NCBI GenBank assembly: GCA_025728395.1
Contig: JAOBJR010000072.1
Coordinates: forward strand, 1 to 5,214
Source of the DNA: Candidatus Lightella neohaematopini
GTDB taxonomy: Bacteria; Pseudomonadota; Gammaproteobacteria; Enterobacterales; Enterobacteriaceae
Direction: 5' to 3'
Length of the DNA: 5,214 nucleotides
Within the stretch, counting starts at the first letter, position 1; every line of letters starts with the position of its first letter. The notes beneath the pieces are model-generated. The model did not search any database, was not told the DNA's origin, and saw only the letters and a program-made list of their open reading frames with translations. Shown piece by piece: positions 1 through 5,214 of the stretch. The position numbers were made by a program, and so were the translations under genes.

Positions 1-201
1 TTTTAATAAAAATAAATTATTTAATTTTGATAAATATTTAATTTCTGTAATAACACCAATTACTAGTCCCGAAATATTACTATTAATTAATAAATTAACA
101 TTATCTACTTCAAATCCTGATATAGTTAATTTCTTAATTAAAGAATCTATATTAATATTAAAATTTAGGATTTCGCGTAACCAAAGTTCACTAAATATCA
201 T
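1..201 (-). CDS. pheT: Phenylalanyl-tRNA synthetase beta subunit, N-terminal part (3' end beyond the left edge)
   Basis: This is the first 67 codons of the beta subunit of the alpha2-beta2 PheRS, the cytoplasmic enzyme that charges tRNA-Phe. I translated the minus strand from the ATG at 201. The product opens MIFSELWLRE, almost identical to E. coli MKFSELWLRE, and continues with a clear match through SGFEVDNV and GLVIG. The gene is open to the window edge without a stop. It lies 11 bp after the pheS stop, with a modest GAGA ribosome binding site at 208-211, so the two are surely co-transcribed. One oddity is seen: the HPNADKL motif of the tRNA-binding-like (B2) domain, at about residues 57-63, reads LSKLNNL. 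The editing, core and anticodon-binding domains lie outside the window, so whether the rest is intact cannot be judged. Confidence 0.93.
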   Translation of the reverse strand, partial: MIFSELWLREILNFNINIDSLIKKLTISGFEVDNVNLLINSNISGLVIGVITEIKYLSKLNNLFLLK

Positions 202-212
202 TTAGTATCTCA

Positions 213-1193
213 TTATTTAAATTGTTTAAGAAAACGTAAATTATTTTTAAAAAAATATCTTATATCGTTGATATTATAACGTATCATTACTAAACGTTCT
301 ATTCCTAAACCAAAAGCAAAACCAGAAAAAATCTTTGTATTTATATTTAAATTTTTTAATATTTTAGGATGAACCATACCACAACCAATAACTTCTAACC
401 AATTATTATTATTCATAATATCAATTTCCATTGATGGTTCAGTAAATGGAAAATAGGACATACGAAAACGAATAGTTTTTCTTTTGTTAAAGAAAAAATT
501 TAAAAATTCATATATTATATTTTTTAAATGTAATAAGTTTATGTTACGATCAACTACTAATCCTTCCATTTGATGGAACATTGGTGTATGAGTGATATTA
601 TAATCTTTTCTGTAAACTTTACCAAAGGAAATAATACGTATTGGTGGTTTGTTATTTTTCATATGTCTAATTTGTATACTAGATGTTTGTGTACGTAATA
701 ATGTTTTTTTATCTAACCAAAAAGTATCTTGAGAATTTCTTGACGGATGATTAATTGGTATATTTAATGCATCAAAATTATGATAACTATCTTCTATTTC
801 TAATCCAGAAACATTAATAAAATTTAATTTATAAAAAAAGTAGTTAATATCTATTATTGCAGATGTAATAGGATGTAGTCCACCTATTTTATTAGTTCTT
901 CCAGGTAATGTAATATCTATTTTTTCATTAGTAATAGATTTATCTAGTATTTCTTTTTCTAAATGTATTCTATGTGTTAATATTATATTTGTAATATCAC
1001 GTTTTATATTATTGATTAATTTACCAACATAGGATCTATTTTTTATACTTATTAAATGTATTTTTTTTGTTAATTTATTAAGATAACTATTTTTACCTAG
1101 AAATTTACTATAGACTAAATCTAATTCCTGAGTACTTTTAGATGATGATACTTTTTCTTTTACTTTATTAAGTAAGTTTTTGATATTGGACAT
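213..1193 (-). CDS. pheS: Phenylalanyl-tRNA synthetase alpha subunit
   Basis: This is the catalytic subunit of PheRS, a class II aminoacyl-tRNA synthetase that activates phenylalanine and transfers it to tRNA-Phe together with PheT. The protein is 326 aa against 327 in E. coli, so it is full length. Residues 1-80 form the usual lysine-rich coiled-coil tRNA-binding arm. The core then shows HPSR (149-152), DTFW (156-159), the motif 2 strand and loop GKVYRKD (191-197) with THTPMFHQMEG (201-211), FPFTEPS (248-254), the LEVIGCGMVHP segment (266-276), and motif 3 GFAFGLGIER (291-300). Ala293 matches the specificity-setting Ala294 of E. coli. The protein ends FLKQFK, exactly as in E. coli. The ATG at 1193 gives an N-terminus in register with the family. 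No Shine-Dalgarno sequence precedes it; the 30 bp to the rplT stop is A/T only apart from one ACTAGT, so translation may depend on coupling. No pheM leader peptide is present. Confidence 0.98.
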   Translation of the reverse strand: MSNIKNLLNKVKEKVSSSKSTQELDLVYSKFLGKNSYLNKLTKKIHLISIKNRSYVGKLINNIKRDITNIILTHRIHLEKEILDKSITNEKIDITLPGRTNKIGGLHPITSAIIDINYFFYKLNFINVSGLEIEDSYHNFDALNIPINHPSRNSQDTFWLDKKTLLRTQTSSIQIRHMKNNKPPIRIISFGKVYRKDYNITHTPMFHQMEGLVVDRNINLLHLKNIIYEFLNFFFNKRKTIRFRMSYFPFTEPSMEIDIMNNNNWLEVIGCGMVHPKILKNLNINTKIFSGFAFGLGIERLVMIRYNINDIRYFFKNNLRFLKQFK

Positions 1194-1223
1194 ACTAGTT
1201 AAAATTAAATAATAGATAAAAAT

Positions 1224-1571
1224 CTACTGTTTTATTTGTTTCATTAAATTTCTAAATATTTCTGGATTATGCATAATTAAATTAGTAATTACTTTTCTAT
1301 TTATTAGAATAGATAATTTCTTTAATTTATATATTAATTGACTATAAGTTAATCCATATAATCTAGAAGCTGCATTTATTTTAATAATCCATGATTTACG
1401 GAATTGTCTTTTTTTATTTCGACGATCTCTATAACTATATTGATTAGCTTTTATAACTGCTTGAAAAGCTGAACGATATGTCCTTGATCTAGCTCCATAA
1501 TAACCACTTGCTTGTTTTAATATTTTTTTATGTCGTCTATGAGCAGTTACTCCCCTTTTAACACGAGTCAT
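1224..1571 (-). CDS. rplT: 50S ribosomal protein L20
   Basis: L20 binds 23S rRNA early and is needed for 50S subunit assembly. In E. coli it also represses translation of rpmI and rplT. The protein begins MTRVKRGVTAHRRHKKILKQ, closely matching E. coli MARVKRGV, and includes the conserved GYYGARSRTYR and YRDRRNKKRQFRKSWI stretches. At 115 aa it is slightly shorter than the 118 of E. coli. I chose the ATG at 1571 although an in-frame TTG lies four codons upstream (1583). The ATG gives the family N-terminus, and the intervening codons are themselves the GGAGG ribosome binding site. The C-terminal part is more diverged but has the usual helical, basic character. The gene lies 25 bp after rpmI and 30 bp before pheS in the operon. 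Confidence 0.98.
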   Translation of the reverse strand: MTRVKRGVTAHRRHKKILKQASGYYGARSRTYRSAFQAVIKANQYSYRDRRNKKRQFRKSWIIKINAASRLYGLTYSQLIYKLKKLSILINRKVITNLIMHNPEIFRNLMKQIKQ

Positions 1572-1576
1572 ATTAT

Positions 1577-1581
1577 CCTCC
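1577..1581 (-). promoter_or_regulatory. Ribosome binding site of rplT
   Basis: GGAGG on the minus strand lies 5 nt before the ATG at 1571. It is the strongest Shine-Dalgarno sequence in the window and settles the rplT start against the upstream in-frame TTG at 1583, which overlaps it. Confidence 0.85.
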
Positions 1582-1596
1582 AAAATTTACTACTAT

Positions 1597-1794
1597 TTAT
1601 GAATAAGGTAAGCACTTATTAATTATTTTTAAGTTATTTCTCGTTACTATTGCTTTAGATCTTAATTGTCGTTTATATTTTGATGTTTTTTTTGTTAAAA
1701 TATGACGCATGTTAGATTTTTTATATTTAAATTTACCAGATGGTAATTTTCTAAATCTTTTTGTAAAACTACGTATTGTTTTTATCTTTAACAT
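1597..1794 (-). CDS. rpmI: 50S ribosomal protein L35
   Basis: L35 is a small, very basic protein of the large ribosomal subunit. The product is 65 aa, the same length as in E. coli. It keeps the family landmarks in order: the N-terminal KIKT (residues 3-6), the KRF segment (12-14), the hallmark MRHILTKK (29-36), and the C-terminal CLPYS (E. coli ends CLPYA). The start is the ATG at 1794, aligned with the E. coli start, with a weak AAGAG at 1805-1809 about 10 nt upstream. It sits 29 bp after infC and 25 bp before rplT. In E. coli an RNA pseudoknot spanning the end of infC and the rpmI leader is bound by L20. I could not identify such a structure here, and the leader is very short. Confidence 0.97.
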   Translation of the reverse strand: MLKIKTIRSFTKRFRKLPSGKFKYKKSNMRHILTKKTSKYKRQLRSKAIVTRNNLKIINKCLPYS

Positions 1795-1823
1795 ATTAAA
1801 CTTACTCTTTATAACTTTGTATC

Positions 1824-2366
1824 CTATTTTTTATTTTTTTGTGGGGTTAACATAATACTAATTTGTTTTCCTTCAATTTTTAATAGAGAATTATCCACAA
1901 TTATTAAGTTATGTAAATCATTTTTCATACGTTTTAACATATTAATACCAATTTGTTGATGTATAATTTCTCTACCTCTAAATTTTAGAGTTACTTTTAT
2001 TTTATTACCTCGATTTAATAGTCTAACAATATTACGTAATTTAATGTTATAATCATTTTCTTGCGTGTTAGGTCTAAATTTAATTTCCTTAATATTTAGA
2101 GATTTTTGTTTCTTTTTTTGTTCTTTAATTAATTTACTTTTTTCATATATAAATTTACCATAATTTATTATTCTGCAAACAGGTGGAATAATATTAGGAT
2201 TTATTTCTATTAAATCAGAATTTAATTTACTTGCTCTGAGTAAAGCATCTTGTAAACTAACAATACCAATTTGTTTTAAATCTATATTAATTAAACGAAC
2301 TTTATCTGCTTTTATTTCTTCGTTAATTCTATTTTTGAACTTAACTAATTTTGATTTAATGTTAAT
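1824..2366 (-). CDS. infC: Translation initiation factor IF-3, starting at an ATT codon
   Basis: IF-3 binds the 30S subunit, prevents premature 50S joining and proofreads the initiator tRNA and start codon. My translation of this frame gives an uninterrupted product of exactly 180 aa, the E. coli length. Landmarks are NRINEEI (12-18), GIVSLQDAL (34-42), DLIEINPN (51-58), PPVCRIINYGKF (61-72), the lysine-rich linker KEQKKKQK (81-88), KEIKFRP (93-99), KFRGREIIHQQIG (128-140), and KIEGKQISIML (163-173). No ATG, GTG or TTG occurs in frame before Met143, and an in-frame TAA sits at 2373-2375. The start must therefore be non-standard. The ATT at 2366 lies 10 nt after AGGAG and gives the right length. 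A second ATT at 2360 and a GTT at 2372 are less well placed. AUU initiation is the known basis of infC autoregulation: IF-3 discriminates against its own start codon. Confidence 0.95.
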   Translation of the reverse strand: MNIKSKLVKFKNRINEEIKADKVRLINIDLKQIGIVSLQDALLRASKLNSDLIEINPNIIPPVCRIINYGKFIYEKSKLIKEQKKKQKSLNIKEIKFRPNTQENDYNIKLRNIVRLLNRGNKIKVTLKFRGREIIHQQIGINMLKRMKNDLHNLIIVDNSLLKIEGKQISIMLTPQKNKK

Positions 2367-2376
2367 TTTAACTTAA

Positions 2377-2381
2377 CTCCT
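2377..2381 (-). promoter_or_regulatory. Ribosome binding site of infC
   Basis: AGGAG on the minus strand lies in the 24-bp gap between the thrS stop and infC. It sits 10 nt before the ATT at 2366 and 16 nt before the alternative ATT at 2360, which favours the first. A good Shine-Dalgarno sequence would compensate for the weak AUU start. Confidence 0.7.
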
Positions 2382-2390
2382 ATATTAACT

Positions 2391-3620
2391 TTAAATTAAA
2401 TAATTATTTATTTCATACTTAATTTTTTCTATAAAATTATTAATACTTATAATGTAAAAATTCTTATTTTTACTAGTTCTAACTGATAATTTTTTTGATG
2501 ATATTTCTTCATTACCACAAACAATTATATACGGTATTTTACAAATAATGTATTCTCTAATTTTAAAACCTAATTTTTTATTTCTAATGTCTATTTTAGT
2601 TCTTATATTTAATGATATTAAAATTTTTCCAATTTCATTTACATAGCTACATTGGCTAATACCTATATTCGTAATAACTACTTGTATTGGTGCTAACCAT
2701 ATTGGATAAAATCCAGCATATTCTTCTGTAATTATTCCTATAAAACGTTCTATCGAACCTAAAATAGAACGATGTATCATAATTGGAGTACTACGAGAAT
2801 TATTTTTATTAATGTAATAAGCATCTAAACGATTTGGAAGAAAAAAATCTAATTGTATAGTACCACATTGCCAAAATCTTCCTAGTGAATCTAACAATAT
2901 AAACTCTATTTTTGGTCCGTAAAAAGCACCATCTCCTAATTGATAATCAAAAATTATATTATTTCCTTTTAAAGAATCAACTAATTTTTTTTCAGCCCAA
3001 TTCCATGTATTATCATCACCAATTCTGTACTTTGGTCTAGTTGATAATTTAACTTTAATATTTTTAAAACCAAATATATTATAAACATGATATATCATTT
3101 TGATGCAATTACTAATTTCATCATATATTTGTTCTTCTGTACAAAATATATGTGCATCATCTTGAGTAAAATTTCTGATACGCATTAATCCATATAATGA
3201 TCCAGATGGTTCATTTCTATGGCAACTACCAAATTCTGCTATTCTTAAAGGTAAATTACGATAAGATTGTATTGTTTGATTAAATATTTGTATATGTCCT
3301 GGACAGTTCATAGGTTTAATACAATATTCTCTATTTTCTGAACTGGTAGTAAATATATTATTTGAATAATTATCCCAATGACCAGTAATTTTCCATATAT
3401 TTTTATCCATCATAGATGGACACTTAACTTCTTGATAAGAAAAATTTTTTAATTGTAATCTAATAAATTTTTCTAATTCTTTAAATATAATTAATCCGTT
3501 ATTATGCCAAAATATCATTCCAGGTGCTTCTTCTTGAATATGATATAAATCCATTTGTTTGGCAATTTTTCGATGATCACAAAATAAAATATTATTTTTG
3601 TTGTAATTAGTCTGGCACAT
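2391..3620 (-). CDS. thrS: Threonyl-tRNA synthetase lacking the N-terminal TGS and editing domains
   Basis: This class II synthetase charges tRNA-Thr with threonine. The protein has 409 aa against 642 in E. coli. After a 14-residue non-conserved start it enters DHRKIAKQMDLYHIQEEAPG (15-34), the start of the E. coli catalytic domain. From there it aligns with a constant offset of 228 and no indels through the core. Zinc ligands Cys106, His157 and His283 match E. coli C334, H385 and H511. His81, Arg135 (motif 2), Gln153, Asp155 and Arg292 (motif 3) match H309, R363, Q381, D383 and R520. The anticodon-binding domain (about 308-409) is present, five residues shorter at the end. The TGS and proofreading domains are absent: a TAA stops the frame at 3639-3641, and only 198 bp separates this gene from the next. 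I see no Shine-Dalgarno sequence before the ATG. Charging is probably retained; correction of Ser-tRNA-Thr in cis is probably lost. Confidence 0.95.
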   Translation of the reverse strand: MCQTNYNKNNILFCDHRKIAKQMDLYHIQEEAPGMIFWHNNGLIIFKELEKFIRLQLKNFSYQEVKCPSMMDKNIWKITGHWDNYSNNIFTTSSENREYCIKPMNCPGHIQIFNQTIQSYRNLPLRIAEFGSCHRNEPSGSLYGLMRIRNFTQDDAHIFCTEEQIYDEISNCIKMIYHVYNIFGFKNIKVKLSTRPKYRIGDDNTWNWAEKKLVDSLKGNNIIFDYQLGDGAFYGPKIEFILLDSLGRFWQCGTIQLDFFLPNRLDAYYINKNNSRSTPIMIHRSILGSIERFIGIITEEYAGFYPIWLAPIQVVITNIGISQCSYVNEIGKILISLNIRTKIDIRNKKLGFKIREYIICKIPYIIVCGNEEISSKKLSVRTSKNKNFYIISINNFIEKIKYEINNYLI

Positions 3621-3671
3621 TAAATTTTTAAAAATTAATTAACTGAATTGTTAAAATTATATTTATTTAGT

Positions 3672-3700
3672 AAAATATCATTCTTATAAAGAAACTTCAA
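3672..3700 (-). promoter_or_regulatory. Possible sigma-70 promoter for the thrS-infC-rpmI-rplT-pheST operon
   Basis: On the minus strand, TTGAAG (3695-3700) and TATTTT (3672-3677) are separated by 17 nt. This would start transcription near 3665, about 45 nt before the thrS ATG. It lies in the only spacer upstream of the operon, so a promoter is expected here. With such AT-rich DNA, matches to promoter consensus are cheap, so the exact site is tentative. I saw no tRNA-Thr-like hairpin operator of the kind that controls E. coli thrS. Confidence 0.3.
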
Positions 3701-3716
3701 TATATCTGTATTTAAT

Positions 3717-3744
3717 TTGCTAACTTAAATATATAAATTATAAT
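3717..3744 (+). promoter_or_regulatory. Possible sigma-70 promoter for the ydjM-like gene
   Basis: TTGCTA (3717-3722) and a perfect TATAAT (3739-3744) are spaced by 16 nt on the plus strand. Transcription would start near 3751 with a leader of about 68 nt before the ATG at 3819. The site is divergent from the proposed thrS promoter in the same spacer. Chance matches are likely in this base composition. The rest of the spacer (3621-3818) holds no gene or RNA that I can recognise. Confidence 0.3.
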
Positions 3745-3818
3745 TTATTATAAGCTTTAATATATTAATTATTTTATGTAATATGAATTTTAATAAATTA
3801 TAGTAATTATTTATAACT

Positions 3819-4295
3819 ATGACAACTGAAGGACATATTTGTTTTGCTATATCTAATATAATTTTAATAAAAAAGATTAAGTTAATACATGATATAGCTA
3901 GTGGTGATTGGTGGCACGTTATTTTAGGTAGTTTAATAACATGTTTATTACCAGATATAGATCATCCAAAATCATTTATAGGAAAAAGATTTAAATGGTT
4001 ATCCGTACCAATTTATAAACTTTTTGGACATAGAGGTTTTACTCATAGTTTACTATTAATAGTTATGATAATAATTTACATAAATGTTAGAAAAGTTAGT
4101 ATCCCTATAGATGTAGTTTACGCAATGATTATAGGATATATTAGTCACATTATTGCTGATGTATTAACTCCTGCAGGAATTCCATTGTTTTGGCCATATA
4201 ATAAAAAATTTAGTATACCAATAATAAAAAAATCTAATATTAGACTAGAAAGATTAATATCTATAATTATTATTATATGTGCAATACAATATTAA
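3819..4295 (+). CDS. ydjM: YdjM-like inner membrane protein (metal-dependent hydrolase-like family, DUF457)
   Basis: The N-terminus MTTEGH matches E. coli YdjM MTAEGH. The conserved blocks follow in order: GDWWHV (29-34), CLLPDIDHPKSFIGKR (42-57), FGHRGFTHSLL (69-79), GYISHIIADVLTPAGIPLFWP (106-126), and LERLI (143-147). The repeated His and Asp residues (His6, Asp46, Asp48, His49, His71, His76, His110, Asp114) are those that give the family its 'metal-dependent hydrolase' name. Hydrophobic stretches at about 34-45, 78-89, 99-113 and 146-156 suggest a polytopic membrane protein. At 158 aa it is about 38 residues shorter than the E. coli protein and lacks the C-terminal tail, but it keeps all the conserved blocks. 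The enzyme activity and substrate are not known to me. In E. coli the gene is under LexA control; no convincing LexA box is seen here. There is no Shine-Dalgarno sequence before the ATG. It is divergent from thrS and converges with serC. Confidence 0.88.
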   Translation: MTTEGHICFAISNIILIKKIKLIHDIASGDWWHVILGSLITCLLPDIDHPKSFIGKRFKWLSVPIYKLFGHRGFTHSLLLIVMIIIYINVRKVSIPIDVVYAMIIGYISHIIADVLTPAGIPLFWPYNKKFSIPIIKKSNIRLERLISIIIIICAIQY

Positions 4296-4313
4296 ATAAT
4301 ATAATATATTATT
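4295..4313. terminator. AT-only inverted repeat between the convergent genes
   Basis: Arms AATAATAT (4295-4302) and ATATTATT (4306-4313) flank a 3-nt loop and touch both stop codons in the 16-bp gap between the ydjM-like gene and serC. The position would suit a bidirectional terminator. However, the stem has no G-C pair and no clear U-run follows on either strand, so it may be chance in AT-rich DNA. Confidence 0.2.
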
Positions 4314-5214
4314 AACTATACTTATTAGAAAAATCATACATAAATTTAGCAAGTTTTTTTACTCCTAGTAATGGCATACTATTATATAAAGATATTCTAA
4401 TACCACCAATTGCTCTATGACCAGCTAAATTTAAAAATCCTGCCTTACTAGATTCTTTTAAAAATAATTTATGTAAGTTAGAATTAGGTAATGTAAATAC
4501 TATATTAGTATATGATCGATATGTAGGTGAAATATTATTATTATATATATTACTATTATCTATTACTTTATATAAAGTATTAGATTTAATTTTATTTATT
4601 TTTTCAATTTTAGATAATCCCCCTTTTTTTTTTAACCACTTAAGAATTAAGCTAGCAACATACCAAATAAAAGTTGGGGGGGTACTAAACATAGAATTAT
4701 ACTTTGTTAAGTATTGATAATTAAAAGTTGATGGTATTATATTACCTTTATTTATATTAATTAAATCATCACGTATTATTAATAAAGTCAATCCAGATAA
4801 ACCAATATTTTTTTGAGTACTTGCATATATTAAACCAAATTTACTTATATCCAACACACGAGATAATATTATTGATGAACAATCAGCAATAACAATATGA
4901 TTATGAAAATTAGGTAATTCGCTAATATATATACCATTTACTGTTTCGTTAGGACAATAATGTAAATATGAACTATTATTAGAAATTAACCAATTGTGCA
5001 TAGGATAAACTTTTATTAATCCATCTTCTTTATATAGAACATCTAGTTTATTAACAATACAATATTTTTTAGCTTCACTTATAGCATTATTGGACCAATA
5101 TCCACTATTTATGTAATCAGCAGAACTAAATTTATTTTTTATAAAATTAATTGGAATAATAGAAAATTGTACTCTTGCTCCACCAAAACAAAATATTATT
5201 TTGTAATTTAAAGG
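4312..5214 (-). CDS. serC: Phosphoserine aminotransferase (5' end beyond the right edge)
   Basis: SerC is a cytoplasmic PLP enzyme that converts 3-phosphohydroxypyruvate and glutamate to phosphoserine in serine synthesis. It also acts in the E. coli route to pyridoxal phosphate. The frame stays open to the window edge. An internal ATG at 5001 is Met72 of the visible part, not the start. The visible 300 residues correspond to E. coli 64-362, so only about 63 codons are missing. Preserved are GGARVQF (visible 11-17, E. coli GGGRGQF), GYW (38-40), HYCPNETVNG (85-94) with the T153 equivalent, Asp111 (D174), the Schiff-base lysine Lys135 in TQKNIG (K198), TPPTF (178-182), and GHRAIGGIR (265-273). 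The residue before GGAR is Phe where E. coli has His. The gene contains an A10 run (4624-4633) and a C7 run (4676-4682) on the coding strand, both in frame as read. Downstream, where E. coli has aroA, lies the convergent ydjM-like gene. Confidence 0.96.
   Translation of the reverse strand, partial: PLNYKIIFCFGGARVQFSIIPINFIKNKFSSADYINSGYWSNNAISEAKKYCIVNKLDVLYKEDGLIKVYPMHNWLISNNSSYLHYCPNETVNGIYISELPNFHNHIVIADCSSIILSRVLDISKFGLIYASTQKNIGLSGLTLLIIRDDLININKGNIIPSTFNYQYLTKYNSMFSTPPTFIWYVASLILKWLKKKGGLSKIEKINKIKSNTLYKVIDNSNIYNNNISPTYRSYTNIVFTLPNSNLHKLFLKESSKAGFLNLAGHRAIGGIRISLYNSMPLLGVKKLAKFMYDFSNKYS
4619..4633 (-). repeat. Homopolymer tract A10-G5 inside serC
   Basis: On the coding strand, ten A (4624-4633) run directly into five G (4619-4623), encoding the KKKGG of WLKKKGGLSK. 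It is the longest single-base run I noticed in the window. Such runs are prone to replication and transcription slippage; the frame is intact as given. Confidence 0.8.
4676..4682 (-). repeat. Homopolymer tract C7 inside serC
   Basis: Seven C on the coding strand encode the PP of the conserved STPPTF motif. A run of seven G/C is striking in DNA this AT-rich. The frame is intact across it. Confidence 0.8.

Noticed and set aside
1572..1583. Longer rplT reading frame starting at the TTG at 1583
   Set aside because: The four extra codons are the GGAGG ribosome binding site itself, and the ATG at 1571 gives the conserved L20 N-terminus.
1824..2366. infC as a pseudogene because it lacks a standard start codon
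   Set aside because: The frame is uninterrupted, has the exact E. coli length and all conserved IF-3 blocks, and a non-AUG start is normal for infC.
3706..3721. CTGT half-site in the spacer before the ydjM-like gene, as a possible LexA box (ydjM is LexA-regulated in E. coli)
   Set aside because: The second half, which should read ACAG after 8 nt, is TGCT. A four-base half-site alone is not evidence.
3731..3810. Short AT-rich palindromes in the spacer as a possible origin or repeat array
   Set aside because: They contain almost no G or C, have no repeated unit and no DnaA-box-like sequence; such palindromes are expected by chance at this composition.
3621..3818. Hidden remnant of the ThrS N-terminal domains in the spacer
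   Set aside because: The thrS frame hits a TAA at 3639-3641, I recognise no TGS or editing-domain motif in the rest, and 198 bp could not encode the missing about 228 residues.
4312..5001. serC read as a 229-aa protein starting at the ATG at 5001
   Set aside because: The frame stays open upstream to the window edge and the extra 71 codons match E. coli SerC (GGAR, GYW, AKKYC), so this Met is internal.

Overview
This window looks like part of the chromosome of a highly reduced, very AT-rich gammaproteobacterial endosymbiont, probably of an insect. Three things suggest this. Base composition is extreme, and codons overwhelmingly end in A or T. Intergenic gaps are tiny (11-30 bp inside the operon, 198 bp at most). 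Every protein aligns closely, often without gaps, to its Escherichia coli counterpart. I cannot name the genus from the sequence alone.

The left two thirds (about 1-3620) is a leftward operon, on the minus strand, in the classical enterobacterial order thrS - infC - rpmI - rplT - pheS - pheT. pheT runs off the left edge. The operon makes a threonyl-tRNA synthetase, translation initiation factor 3, ribosomal proteins L35 and L20, and both subunits of phenylalanyl-tRNA synthetase. infC has no ATG, GTG or TTG start. It uses an ATT codon behind an AGGAG ribosome binding site, as in other bacteria. The pheM leader/attenuator found between rplT and pheS in E. coli is gone.

A 198-bp spacer (3621-3818) separates thrS from a divergent, rightward gene for a YdjM-like membrane protein (3819-4295). 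That gene converges with serC (phosphoserine aminotransferase, minus strand, 4312 to beyond the right edge). From memory of the E. coli map, ydjM lies a few genes from thrS, so the thrS/ydjM pairing probably reflects ancestral order with the intervening genes lost. serC is no longer followed by aroA.

The most notable point is that ThrS is only 409 aa. It starts right at the catalytic domain and lacks the about 228 N-terminal residues (TGS and proofreading domains) of the 642-aa E. coli enzyme, while every catalytic and zinc residue I checked is kept. The visible start of PheT also has an eroded HPNADKL-type motif. Together these hint at relaxed accessory and quality-control functions in the translation apparatus. 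I see no CRISPR array, insertion sequence, tRNA or rRNA gene, and no sign of a new multi-gene system.
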